DNA from: Gemmatimonadota bacterium
GTDB lineage: Bacteria > Gemmatimonadota > Gemmatimonadetes > Gemmatimonadales > Gemmatimonadaceae
Assembly (NCBI GenBank): GCA_031127095.1
Contig: JARIEX010000019.1
Coordinates: forward strand, 1-36,217
DNA: 36,217 nt
Direction: 5' to 3'
A program made the translations under genes and the position numbers. Below are positions 24,409 through 34,394 of this stretch, in pieces. The notes under the pieces are model-generated. The model did not search any database, had not been told where the DNA came from, and saw only the letters and a program-made list of their open reading frames with translations. The first letter of the stretch is position 1. Every line of letters begins with the position of its first letter.

Positions 24409-27400
24409 ATGATCGATTCCGCTGTATCGCACTGGTCCGCCGCCCTCGCCGATGCGTGGGGGCTGGATGGCATGCTCGAACCGCTGGCGGGCGAGTTTGA
24501 CCTGAACATCCGCGTACGCGCGACGGACGGGCGGCGCTTCGTACTCAAGGTCATGCGCGCCAGTTGTGCGGTGGAGTTGGTCGCGCTGCTCACGGAGGCG
24601 CATGTACATCTGCGCTCCCGTGACGCGTCGGTGCCCGCGCCGGCGCTCGTCCCCACGCGTAACGGGGCCGACTGGTGCCTGCGCCCCGACGCCGACGGCG
24701 CCCCGCGCCTGCTCTGGCTGCTTGAGCATCTTGAAGGATGTGAATATGCACAGGTGCGTGAACACACGGGCGCGCAGACGCTGGCTGTGGCCGCGCAGCT
24801 GGGGGCGGCGGTTGCGCGGCTGCACGGCGCGCTCGCGGACTTTACGCACGACGCGCTCGCCCGCCCGCTCAAGTGGGATCTGTGCGCCGCCCACTGGATT
24901 GGCGCGCATCTGGACGAATTCGCCGACCCCGCGCGGCGTACCATCGTGGCCACGATCCTCGCGCGGTATCAACGCCTGGGCGACGCGCTACGGGCCGAGC
25001 CGACGGTCGTCCTCCACAACGATCTCAACGACTGGAACCTCCTCGTCGTGCGCGATCCGCACGGCGCGCTCCAGCTCACCGGGATCATCGACTTTGGCGA
25101 CATGCTGCGCGGCCCCGCGGTCGCGGAGCTGGCCATCGCCGGCGCCTATCTGGTCCTCGACCATGCGCACCCGGAGCGCGTCTTGGCCGCGCTCGTGGCC
25201 GGCTATCACCGCGTGTCACCGCTGTCGGGCCCGCAGCTGGATGTGATCTGGCCGCTGCTGCTGACGCGACTGGCCGTCAGCGTCACCAACTCGGCGCTGA
25301 TGCACCGCGCGCGCCCCGACGATGCGTACGTGGTCGTGAGTGAGCGGCCGGCGTGGGCGTTCCTCGAGCGCGCGAGCGCCATGCACGAATCGGTGGTGTC
25401 GGCGCGATTGCGCGCCGAGTGCGGACTGGCGGCCAGCGATGCCGCCGAGCGCACCGTCGCGTGGCTGCACACCGCGCGCGGCACGTTCGCACCCGTCATG
25501 TCGCAGTCGCTCGCCAGCATGCCCGTGGGCTCGCTGGCGGTGGCCGCCGTGGCCGCGCCGGAGGATCCCACCGGCATGACCTTCGACGAGGCCCGCGTGC
25601 TGGGGCTGGCCGCGGGCGTGGGCCCGGTGTGGGTGGGCGGCTACGCTGAGCCGCGCGCCGTATATACCGCGCCGGCGTTCCGTCGCGGTGTGCACCCTAT
25701 CGCCGACCGTCGCAGTGTGCACATCGGCGTGGACGTGTTTCTGCCCGCCGGCACGCCGGTGCAGGCGCCGTGTGATGGCGTCGTAGAAGTGGTGGAGTAC
25801 CACGACCGATCGCTGGACTACGGCGGCATGATCGTGCTGCGGCATGTCACGCCCGACGGCGATACCTTCTGGACGCTGTACGGGCATCTGTCGCGCGCCA
25901 GCGCCGAGGGCGTGACCGCAGGACAGCGTATCGCGCAGGGCGAGGCGTTCGCCGCACTCGGTGATGTGCACGAGAACGGCGGATGGGACCCGCACGTGCA
26001 TTTCCAGCTGCTCACCACACTGGACGGCATGCGTGGCGACTGGCCCGGTGTCGCGGACCCCGATGATCTCGCGCTCTGGAAAGCGCTGTGCCCCAATCCG
26101 GCGGCGCTGCTCAATCTGGCCGATGACGTGGTGGCGTATCTCCCCCTCGACGAGTCGGCCGTGCGCGCCGAACGCGATGCGCACTTTGCCAGCAACCTGC
26201 GGCTGAGCTATCGCGCGCCGTGTCTGCTGGTGCGCGGGTGGCAGCATTATGTGTACGATCAATGGGGCCGTACGTATTTGGACGCGTACAACAACGTGCC
26301 GCACGTGGGGCACGCACATCCGCGACTGCGTGCGGTCGTCCATGACCAGATGGGGCGCCTCAACAGCAACACGCGCTACCTGCACCCGGCGCAGTTGGCG
26401 TTTGCCGAATCGCTACTGGCCACGGTGCCCTCCCGTTTTACGCACGTGTTTCTGGTGAACAGCGGCAGCGAGGCGAATGAGCTGGCGTTGCGTCTCTCGC
26501 GCACGCGTACGGGCGCACGCGACATGATCACCCCCGATCACGGCTATCACGGGAACACCACCGGCGCGTACGACATCTCGGCGTACAAGTTTGACAAGCC
26601 CAACGGCGGCGGCCGCCCCGACTGGGTGCAACTGGTGCCGGTGGCGGACACGTATCGCGGTGCGCATCGCGGCCCGGATGCCGCCACGCAGTACGCCGCG
26701 TACGTGGACGACGCCATCGCGCGCATTCACGCCCGCGGCGCCCGCGTGGCGGGATTCATCGCCGAAACCTTCCCGAGCGTCGGCGGGCAGATCATCCCGC
26801 CGGTGGGCTATCTGCAGGGCGTGTATGCCCGCATCCGCGCCGCAGGCGGCGTGTGCATTGCCGACGAAGTGCAAACAGGACTTGGCCGCCTGGGCGATTT
26901 CTTCTGGGGATTTGAGCAGCAGCAGGTCGAACCCGACATCGTGGTGCTCGGCAAGCCGCTGGGGAACGGTCACCCTATGGGCGCGGTGCTGACCACCAGT
27001 GACATCGCGCACGCGTTCGACAACGGCATTGAGTTCTTCAGCACGTTCGGTGGCAGCACAGTCTCCTGCCGCGTGGGCACCGAGGTGCTGCGCATCGTGC
27101 AGGACGAAGGGCTGCAGGAGAACGCGCGCGCGGTGGGCGACGTGCTGCGCAGTGGACTGCGCGATCTGCAGCGCGCGTATCCCCTCGTTGGCGATGTCCG
27201 CGGCATGGGGCTGTTTATCGGCGTCGAGCTGGTGAACAACCCGGACACTCGCGCGCCTGCGACGGCGGCCGCGAGCTACGTGGTCAACCGACTGCGCGAG
27301 GAGCGCATTCTCATTGGCACGGAAGGGCCGGACGACAACGTGCTGAAGATTCGTCCGCCGCTTACGGTGCGTGCGGCGGACGTGACGTGGTTGGTGGAGG

Positions 27401-27456
27401 TGCTGGGGCGGGTGCTGGGGGAGTGGGCACATAGCGCACGTACAACGTGGCGCTGA
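24409..27456 (+). CDS. Three-domain protein: small-molecule kinase, LytM/M23 domain, class-III aminotransferase-fold enzyme
   Basis: A protein of 1015 residues. Residues about 20-310 form an aminoglycoside-phosphotransferase-like kinase, with VVLHNDLNDWNLLVV (catalytic loop) and GIIDFGD. Residues about 400-560 form an M23/LytM domain with all zinc ligands: HIGVD (H438, D442) and HVH (H529, H531). Residues about 590-1010 are a class-III PLP enzyme with NVPHVGHAHPR, FIAETFPSVGGQIIPP, CIADEVQTGLGR and the PLP lysine K849 in VLGKPLGNGHP. Related animal proteins form a pair: hydroxylysine kinase and phosphohydroxylysine or phosphoethanolamine phospho-lyase. The protein probably phosphorylates an amino alcohol or hydroxy-amino acid and then eliminates phosphate and ammonia. 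There is no signal peptide. The role of the middle domain is unclear. Confidence 0.85.
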   Translation: MIDSAVSHWSAALADAWGLDGMLEPLAGEFDLNIRVRATDGRRFVLKVMRASCAVELVALLTEAHVHLRSRDASVPAPALVPTRNGADWCLRPDADGAPRLLWLLEHLEGCEYAQVREHTGAQTLAVAAQLGAAVARLHGALADFTHDALARPLKWDLCAAHWIGAHLDEFADPARRTIVATILARYQRLGDALRAEPTVVLHNDLNDWNLLVVRDPHGALQLTGIIDFGDMLRGPAVAELAIAGAYLVLDHAHPERVLAALVAGYHRVSPLSGPQLDVIWPLLLTRLAVSVTNSALMHRARPDDAYVVVSERPAWAFLERASAMHESVVSARLRAECGLAASDAAERTVAWLHTARGTFAPVMSQSLASMPVGSLAVAAVAAPEDPTGMTFDEARVLGLAAGVGPVWVGGYAEPRAVYTAPAFRRGVHPIADRRSVHIGVDVFLPAGTPVQAPCDGVVEVVEYHDRSLDYGGMIVLRHVTPDGDTFWTLYGHLSRASAEGVTAGQRIAQGEAFAALGDVHENGGWDPHVHFQLLTTLDGMRGDWPGVADPDDLALWKALCPNPAALLNLADDVVAYLPLDESAVRAERDAHFASNLRLSYRAPCLLVRGWQHYVYDQWGRTYLDAYNNVPHVGHAHPRLRAVVHDQMGRLNSNTRYLHPAQLAFAESLLATVPSRFTHVFLVNSGSEANELALRLSRTRTGARDMITPDHGYHGNTTGAYDISAYKFDKPNGGGRPDWVQLVPVADTYRGAHRGPDAATQYAAYVDDAIARIHARGARVAGFIAETFPSVGGQIIPPVGYLQGVYARIRAAGGVCIADEVQTGLGRLGDFFWGFEQQQVEPDIVVLGKPLGNGHPMGAVLTTSDIAHAFDNGIEFFSTFGGSTVSCRVGTEVLRIVQDEGLQENARAVGDVLRSGLRDLQRAYPLVGDVRGMGLFIGVELVNNPDTRAPATAAASYVVNRLREERILIGTEGPDDNVLKIRPPLTVRAADVTWLVEVLGRVLGEWAHSARTTWR

Positions 27457-27638
27457 CGTGCACGAACCTCGCAGAATCGAGAAGCCGATCGTCGTTCTGA
27501 AGCGCGATGCGTACCGCACCGATCGCGACGCTGCCGAGCGCGGCGCCGCCGTTGCGCCGAGTCACCCACCACACGTTGGACCCGCACGTTGGACCCGCAC
27601 CGCACTCTGAAATCACACATCCACCACTGGAATCCCTC
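27457..27638 (+). other. Intergenic region with a 13-bp tandem duplication
   Basis: The 182-bp gap before the DPP4-type gene holds two perfect adjacent copies of CACGTTGGACCCG (27572-27584, 27585-27597). They could result from slippage or form a doubled protein-binding site upstream of the gene. No gene is visible. Confidence 0.4.
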
Positions 27639-30071
27639 ATGCCCCGCCGAGCAAAGTCCCGCAGGTCGTTCGCCCATGTTGGCCGACAGCTGCTGTTGCT
27701 GATGCTGAGCAGCGGGGCGTCGATGCTCGACGTGGCGCCGCTTCCTGCGCAGGCCGCGGCGTCCGTCGGCGCTGCGATGTCCGGACGCGGCGCGCCGCAG
27801 GTGAGCGCGTCGGACTACGCCCGCGCGGAGGCACTGGTTGGATGGAACGCGCGCGAGCTCGTGGTCGATGACGCGGTTGCGCCGCGCTGGATACCGGGCA
27901 ATCGCTTCTGGTATCGCAACCGCGGCGTGCGCGGATACGAGTTTCTGCTTGTTGACGCGACCACCGGCGCGAAACGTCCGCTGTTCGACAATGCACGCCT
28001 GGCCGCCGAGCTGTCACAGCGCGCCGATACGGCATACGAGCCGTCCAATCTTCCCTTTCGCGACATCACCCTCACCGACGACGGGCGCGCCATCCAGTTC
28101 GAACTCGCGAAGAAGAAGTTCTGGTCGTGCGACATCGTCGCCTATACGTGCGCCGGACCGGATTCTGTGCCGCAGCGCAAGGTCAGCGAGGTGCGGTCCC
28201 CCGACGGTAAGTGGGTCGCGTACGAGCGTGGAGGCAATCTCTTTGTGCGAGGCGTGGGGGGCGGTGCGGAGACGGCACTCACCACCGACGGCACGCCCGA
28301 CAACGGCTACGCGGTGGCCAACGTGGGGTGCTGTCAGCAGGTGACGAATGTGCGCAACAAGACCGAACTGCGTCCGTACGTGCTCTGGTCGCCGGACTCG
28401 AAGCGTCTGGTCACGCACAAATGGGATCAGCGCAACGTGCGGCTGATGCACCTGCTCGAGACGAAAAACCCGGCGCCGGTGCTGCACAGCTACCGCTACG
28501 CGCTGCCGGGAGACTCGGTGATCCCGACGTTCGAGTATCACGTCTTTGACATCGACGCCAAGAAGGGCGTGCGCGTCAATACGCCGGCGATCGATGCTGT
28601 CAACACGAGTTGCTGCTGGTTAGGAACCGACACCACGTGGAAGGACGTGCGCTGGGGGAGTAACAGCAGCGAGCTCTTTTTCACGGCGGGCAAGCGCGGT
28701 TTTCACGAGTTGACGCTGATGGCGGCCGATACGCGAACCGGCACCGCGCGACCAATACTCAAGGAGAGCGGCAAGACCTACGTCGAGACCAACCAAAATT
28801 CTGGTGGCATTCCCAACTGGCGGCCGCTGAACGGGAACCGGGAGATTGTCTGGTGGTCCGAACGCGACGGCTGGGGCCACCTGTATCTGGTGGACGCGAG
28901 CTCTGGTGCGATCAAGAATCGCATCACCAGTGGCGACTGGATGGTGAGCGACCTGCTCTGGATTGACGATGTCCAGCGGTACGCATACTTCACGGCGCGA
29001 GGCCGCGAGCCCGGACGCGATCCGTACTACCGCTTTCTGTATCGCGCGCGATTGGACGGGACGTCCGTTACACTGCTGACGCCTGAAAATGCCGACCATA
29101 ACGTGTCCTTCTCGCCGGATGGCAAACACGTGGTGGACGCGTTTTCACGGTCGGATACCCTCCCCGTGTCGGTGCTCCGGCTGCCCACCGGTGCCATTGT
29201 GCGTGAACTGCAGCGCGCGGACATCGCGCGCCTGCTGGCCAGCGGATGGACGGCTCCCCTTGCATTCACGCTGAAGGGACGCGATGCGCAGACGGAGCTT
29301 CGCGGCCTCCTCTTTCGTCCAACGCACGTGGTCCCGGGGCGCAGCTATCCCATCATCGACTACATATACCCCGGACCACAGGTGGGCTCGATCGGTGGAC
29401 GGCAGTTCACTGTGAACGTCGGCGGCAATGCGCGCGCGCTCGCCGAGCTCGGATTCTACGTGGTGCAGGTGGACGCCATGGGCACGCCCGGTCGCTCCAA
29501 GGCATTCCACGACGCGTACTACGGCAACATGACGGACAACGGCATTCCAGATCATATCGCCGTCATCAAGCAGCTTGCGGCACGCTATCCCGAAATCGAC
29601 CTCGATCGTGTCGGCATCTTCGGACACTCCGGCGGTGGCTTCGCTTCCACCGACGCCATCCTGAGCTTCCCCGAGTTCTTCAAGGTTGCCGTGTCCAGCG
29701 CCGGCAATCATGACCAGCGCAGCTACGACTTCACGTGGGGAGAGAAGTATCAGGGGCTGATGAGGAAGTTCTCCGACTCCACCGACTCGTTCGACTCACA
29801 GTCGAACTGGCGCAAGGCGAGGAATCTCCGCGGAAAGTTGATGCTCGCCTACGGCACGCTCGATGACAACGTGCATCCCGTGGCGACGCAGCTGGTAATC
29901 GATGAGCTGATCAAGGCCAACAAGGATTTTGACCTGCTTGTGCTCCCCAATCGCAATCACGGTTTTGCCGCCGAGCCGTACATGGTGCGACGCACGTGGG
30001 ACTACTTCGTCCGAAATCTGTTGGGTGCAACACCGCCCGACGGGTACGTGCTCAAGTCGCCATCGCCGTGA
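27639..30071 (+). CDS. Dipeptidyl peptidase IV-type serine peptidase (S9)
   Basis: A protein of 810 residues. The N-terminus has arginines and a hydrophobic stretch (LLLLMLSSGASML) ending near PAQAAA, so it is exported. A DPP4 N-terminal eight-bladed-propeller region (about 100-540; VRSPDGKWVAYERGG, YVLWSPDSKRLVTHKW) precedes the alpha/beta hydrolase domain (about 570-810). The catalytic serine is S664 in FGHSGGGF, the aspartate is in GTLDDNVHP (D742/D743), and the histidine is H774 in NRNHGF. Such enzymes remove dipeptides, often X-Pro, from peptide N-termini in the periplasm. The ATG at 27639 is chosen because it directly precedes the export signal. It stands alone between the kinase fusion and the aldo/keto reductase. 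Confidence 0.88.
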   Translation: MPRRAKSRRSFAHVGRQLLLLMLSSGASMLDVAPLPAQAAASVGAAMSGRGAPQVSASDYARAEALVGWNARELVVDDAVAPRWIPGNRFWYRNRGVRGYEFLLVDATTGAKRPLFDNARLAAELSQRADTAYEPSNLPFRDITLTDDGRAIQFELAKKKFWSCDIVAYTCAGPDSVPQRKVSEVRSPDGKWVAYERGGNLFVRGVGGGAETALTTDGTPDNGYAVANVGCCQQVTNVRNKTELRPYVLWSPDSKRLVTHKWDQRNVRLMHLLETKNPAPVLHSYRYALPGDSVIPTFEYHVFDIDAKKGVRVNTPAIDAVNTSCCWLGTDTTWKDVRWGSNSSELFFTAGKRGFHELTLMAADTRTGTARPILKESGKTYVETNQNSGGIPNWRPLNGNREIVWWSERDGWGHLYLVDASSGAIKNRITSGDWMVSDLLWIDDVQRYAYFTARGREPGRDPYYRFLYRARLDGTSVTLLTPENADHNVSFSPDGKHVVDAFSRSDTLPVSVLRLPTGAIVRELQRADIARLLASGWTAPLAFTLKGRDAQTELRGLLFRPTHVVPGRSYPIIDYIYPGPQVGSIGGRQFTVNVGGNARALAELGFYVVQVDAMGTPGRSKAFHDAYYGNMTDNGIPDHIAVIKQLAARYPEIDLDRVGIFGHSGGGFASTDAILSFPEFFKVAVSSAGNHDQRSYDFTWGEKYQGLMRKFSDSTDSFDSQSNWRKARNLRGKLMLAYGTLDDNVHPVATQLVIDELIKANKDFDLLVLPNRNHGFAAEPYMVRRTWDYFVRNLLGATPPDGYVLKSPSP

Positions 30072-31517
<1,446 letters not shown>

Positions 31518-31908
31518 TACTGCGATTGGAGGCGCTGGTCAGCGCCCCGTCCGGGGGCTCATGGCCAGCGTCTATCGTACCGCCATTGTGTGAGTCCCGC
31601 TGGAGCCGGATTCGGGGTGCAGACTATGCTGCCTCGCGCTTCTCATCGTTCGCGGTGAAGCGCCCGCGAACGCTCGAAAACGCCTTCTCCTGCAGCTTCA
31701 ACGCCTACGTTCAGCAGCGGGCGCTCACATGAGATGTGCGCACAGCGCGCTTCGTCAACGCGCCCGACTGCAGCACGCGCCGTGAGGTCGCGGCGCTCGA
31801 TGGGTTCGAAACGTTCCGTACGCGACGCACAGGCACGAAGATCTTTTCGCTTGCTCGTGCATTGCCTGCTACGCCTGCCAATGCTGCCTCACCAAATGCA
31901 ACGCCGAG
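31518..31908. other. Intergenic region holding attC-like site 3
   Basis: 391 bp between the convergent aldo/keto reductase and serine hydrolase genes. Apart from the attC-like element (31696-31788) I see no gene or strong terminator. Confidence 0.4.
31696..31788 (+). other. attC-like integron recombination site 3
   Basis: A 93-bp element of the same length and layout as site 1: CTTCAAC-GCCT at the left (31696-31706), CGTTC-GC-GCGGGCG-TCACA shared inside, and the identical 15-nt CCGACTGCAGCACGC near the right end. The right core reads GTGAGGT instead of GTTRRRY, so the site may be inactive. Shared sequence over the whole length at two loci 10 kb apart makes chance unlikely. Confidence 0.45.
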
Positions 31909-33579
31909 TCACCGCATCCGCTCAAAGCGCACGTTGCGGGCACGATCGCCAGCGCTCACCTCCATTGCCGTGACGTTGCCGCCAGCGCCCCGGAGGAACC
32001 GCACGAACAAGGCGCCGCTGAATCCATCCACGAACACGCCAGTGAGACGAAGGGAATCGCCACTCTCGGTGCGGAGCATGATGATCGAATCTCTGGGCGT
32101 CACCGTCATGGTCGCACGCAGTTCAGCGCTGCGATATGAACCGGCGTAGGCACTCAACGCCTTCGTTGGCGGCGTGACGCGCACGAAGACCTGCGGTGGG
32201 GCTCCGTCCTGCTCCAAGCGCAGCGAGTCGGCGCGACGCGAAAAGATGGCAGTGGTGTTCATCGTCAGGATCACGAAGCGGCCCACCCCGACCGACGCCA
32301 ACTCGCTCCGGCTTCCGGGCGCGCGCGCGTAATACAGTCGCCCCTGATCGGCGACGACCTGACGCACGAGGTTCGTGCTGGGGGAGAACCAGGTGCCGGT
32401 GAATTTCGCGAGCGTGTTGCCGTCGGTGGCGGTCGTGGCGGGCGGTGACGACGCGTTCGGTGTCGCGGCGGTCGCGGACACCGGCGCCAGCACATCACCG
32501 AGGAAGATCTCAGCCACACCGCGGGACAGTTGCGAGGCGGAACGTGTGTTGTCGTTGCACAGGACCGCCACGGAGATGCGCCGCGCAGGAAAGCGCAGGA
32601 GATTGATGTTGTACCCGCCTAACGACCCGCCATGCTCGATGATCGAATCACCTCGGAACGTGCCATGTATCAACCCGGCGCCGTACGTGATCGTCGTTCC
32701 ATCAGTCAGGCGACCGCGCATCTGCTCAAGTCTGAGCCACTCGGCGCCGCCCACCTTCGGCTCGAGGAAGTTGGCCTCCCAGCGTGCGATGTCCTCGATG
32801 GTCGAGTACAGGCCGCCATCCCCGACCACGTCGAAGTACGGAACGGCGTGCACATACTCTCCGCGGGCGTTCCGTCCGTAGGCGAGGGCGCGATTCGGCA
32901 CCAGCTGGTTGTGCTGGTCACGAAATTGGGTGGATCGCATGCCCAACGGCGTGAAGAAGCGCTCGGCGGTGAAGTCGCGCAACGACTGTCCCGAGGCGCG
33001 CTCCACGATGATGCTGAGGAGTACGTAGCCCGAGTTTGAGTAGGAGTACTGTGTACCCGTTGGAAAGTTGAGCGTACGCTGGCGCCGCATCATCTCGAGA
33101 AAGGCGCCGTTCGTGATCGGATAGTCGCTCGGATACCCGGCCATGCCGAAAAGCCCGAAGTAGTCGCGGAGGCCGCTCGTGTGGGTGAGCAGGTGGCGGA
33201 CGGTGATCGGGTTACCGAACTGGGGAAGTTCGGGGACGAACTTACGGACGTCATCGTCGAGCGACAGCTTGCCGTCAAGCGCGAGCAGGTTGATCGCACC
33301 GGCGGCGAATTGCTTCGAGGTCGACGCCATGTAGAACGGCGTTTGGCGGGAGATGGCGACCTGGTGCTCGATGTCGGCGAGGCCGTAGCCACGGGCGAAG
33401 AGGAGCTGCCCGTCCTTGATCGCGGCGACGGCGCACCCTGGCGTGGTGGGGGTCGCGAAGGAGAAGAGCGAGTCGACGCGGGCGTTCGCCTGCTGCGCTG
33501 CGACGGTCGCATTGCCGAGCGGCGAGGCGGCGACCAAGACCACGAGGAGTGCGGCGGAACGGTGCGCAGGGAAGGTCAT
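31909..33579 (-). CDS. Exported beta-lactamase-fold serine hydrolase (S12 family), second paralogue
   Basis: A protein of 556 residues. The signal peptide ends near TVAAQ (residue 29). AAGGA lies a few bases before the ATG at 33579, which excludes the long upstream in-frame extension running through the MazEF genes. Motifs: STSK (S86-K89), YSN (in YSYSNSGYV) and HGG (in IEHGGSLGGY). A beta-rich C-terminal domain (about 400-556) follows the catalytic domain, as in the paralogue at 22077-23741; S86 and K89 occupy the same positions in both. The substrate is unknown (D-peptide, ester or beta-lactam). The gene converges on the aldo/keto reductase gene. Confidence 0.86.
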   Translation of the reverse strand: MTFPAHRSAALLVVLVAASPLGNATVAAQQANARVDSLFSFATPTTPGCAVAAIKDGQLLFARGYGLADIEHQVAISRQTPFYMASTSKQFAAGAINLLALDGKLSLDDDVRKFVPELPQFGNPITVRHLLTHTSGLRDYFGLFGMAGYPSDYPITNGAFLEMMRRQRTLNFPTGTQYSYSNSGYVLLSIIVERASGQSLRDFTAERFFTPLGMRSTQFRDQHNQLVPNRALAYGRNARGEYVHAVPYFDVVGDGGLYSTIEDIARWEANFLEPKVGGAEWLRLEQMRGRLTDGTTITYGAGLIHGTFRGDSIIEHGGSLGGYNINLLRFPARRISVAVLCNDNTRSASQLSRGVAEIFLGDVLAPVSATAATPNASSPPATTATDGNTLAKFTGTWFSPSTNLVRQVVADQGRLYYARAPGSRSELASVGVGRFVILTMNTTAIFSRRADSLRLEQDGAPPQVFVRVTPPTKALSAYAGSYRSAELRATMTVTPRDSIIMLRTESGDSLRLTGVFVDGFSGALFVRFLRGAGGNVTAMEVSAGDRARNVRFERMR

Positions 33580-33674
33580 GGTTCCTTCAGGACAATGTGT
33601 GGTTCTAGGAGTCAGCTCTTCAAACGAGTCGTCGCGAGGAACGCCCGCATCCGATCTTCCGTTGCCTGTTGTCG

Positions 33675-33695
33675 GCCGAACGCCTATGAGACGGC
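33675..33695 (-). terminator. Weak hairpin downstream of the MazF-type gene
   Basis: Short arms GCCG and CGGC close a loop of about 13 nt just behind the toxin stop at 33696. It could be a weak terminator. The enclosed AACGCCTAT also occurs in attC-like site 2, but the rest of an attC is missing. Confidence 0.2.
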
Positions 33696-34043
33696 CTAGC
33701 GACCGAGCACGATGTCGATGTTCACGAGAATCTGCCCGAGGGGCTTTGGCGCGAGCTTCCCAATGCGCTGCGTGAGGTACGCCCGATGCACCGCGAACAG
33801 CTGCGACGCGTTGGCCACGGAGGCTTTGGGGAGCCCGGCCACCTTGGCCGAGAGGAGCGTGCTCCCCGGCGCGTCGGCCCATGTCAGGTTGCTGGTCAGC
33901 GGCACACACACGACCGTCGGGAGGCGGCTTCGGTTGAGCGCGTTGCCTTGCACCACAACAACCGGCCGGCGGAAGCCGGCGGCCGAGCCCCCCGGCATCG
34001 GGAGCTCCGCCCACCACAGCTCGCCCTGTGTGACCTCTACCAT
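33696..34043 (-). CDS. MazF/PemK-type toxin (endoribonuclease)
   Basis: A protein of 115 residues. It has the family start QGELWWAELP, then GFRRPVVVVQGNALNRS, TVVCVPLTSNL and ASQLFAVHRAYLTQRIG, which form the SH3-like barrel of MazF/PemK/Kid toxins. Such toxins cut mRNA at short sequence motifs and are held inactive by the antitoxin encoded next to them. The start overlaps the end of the antitoxin gene by 7 nt (34037-34043), so they form one operon. I see no truncation. In this mobile-element-rich region the pair may stabilise the island. Confidence 0.88.
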   Translation of the reverse strand: MVEVTQGELWWAELPMPGGSAAGFRRPVVVVQGNALNRSRLPTVVCVPLTSNLTWADAPGSTLLSAKVAGLPKASVANASQLFAVHRAYLTQRIGKLAPKPLGQILVNIDIVLGR

Positions 34044-34273
34044 TCAACGCGCGCCAGCACCGACTGCGCGGCGGCCTGGACGAACGGATCGGGCGCATCG
34101 CCCAGTTGGTCGACCACCTGATTCATCGCCTCGGTCACTTCGTCTGGGGCGTGGCGATCGAGGTACTCGGCCAGTGCTTCCGCGTACAACTGGCTGCGCG
34201 ACTTCTGCGCCCGCCTAGCCTGACGTTCGGCCGCATGAAACACGGCGTCGGGGAGCGAGATGGCTGTCTTCAT
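34037..34273 (-). CDS. MazE/ribbon-helix-helix-type antitoxin
   Basis: A protein of 78 residues starting at ATG 34273. KTAISLPDAVFHAAERQA is the beta strand and first helix of a ribbon-helix-helix DNA-binding domain, followed by QLYAEALAEYLDRH. The acidic, less ordered C-terminal half (DEVTEAMNQVVDQLGD) would bind and block MazF. An upstream in-frame ATG at 34294 would add MASDTHG but lies within the end of another frame. The chosen ATG overlaps the stop of an upstream gene fragment in an ATGA. The protein probably also represses its own operon. Confidence 0.82.
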   Translation of the reverse strand: MKTAISLPDAVFHAAERQARRAQKSRSQLYAEALAEYLDRHAPDEVTEAMNQVVDQLGDAPDPFVQAAAQSVLARVEW

Positions 34274-34394
34274 ACCATGAGTATCACTCGCCAAGAGGCG
34301 ACCGGCAACTGCTCACGGACCAACAGGATCAGCTGCGGTGAATCGGGGACCGGCATCATGTCGTGGCCATTGATGTCCGGCAGCGGCGCCACGA
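34270..34394 (-). pseudogene. 3' fragment of an unidentified gene, fused to the start of the MazE gene
   Basis: On the minus strand a frame of about 40 codons reads VAPLPDINGHDMMPVPD then PQLILLVREQLPVASW and ends in TGA at 34270-34272, overlapping the antitoxin ATG by 4 nt. Its third codon positions are mostly G or C, as in the host genes, and the peptide looks real, but I do not recognise it. Its 5' part is missing: the AT-rich asparaginase gene ends exactly where it would continue. It looks like a gene cut by insertion of the asparaginase segment. Confidence 0.4.

Noticed and set aside
33675-33695. AACGCCTAT near the MazF-type stop as a fourth attC site
   Set aside because: Only the short left motif matches; the CCGACTGC-like right half and a GTT core are missing at the expected distance.
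32155-34098. Long 5' extension of the minus-strand serine hydrolase frame to 34098
   Set aside because: The extension runs through the MazF and MazE genes. The signal peptide and ribosome-binding site place the start at 33579.
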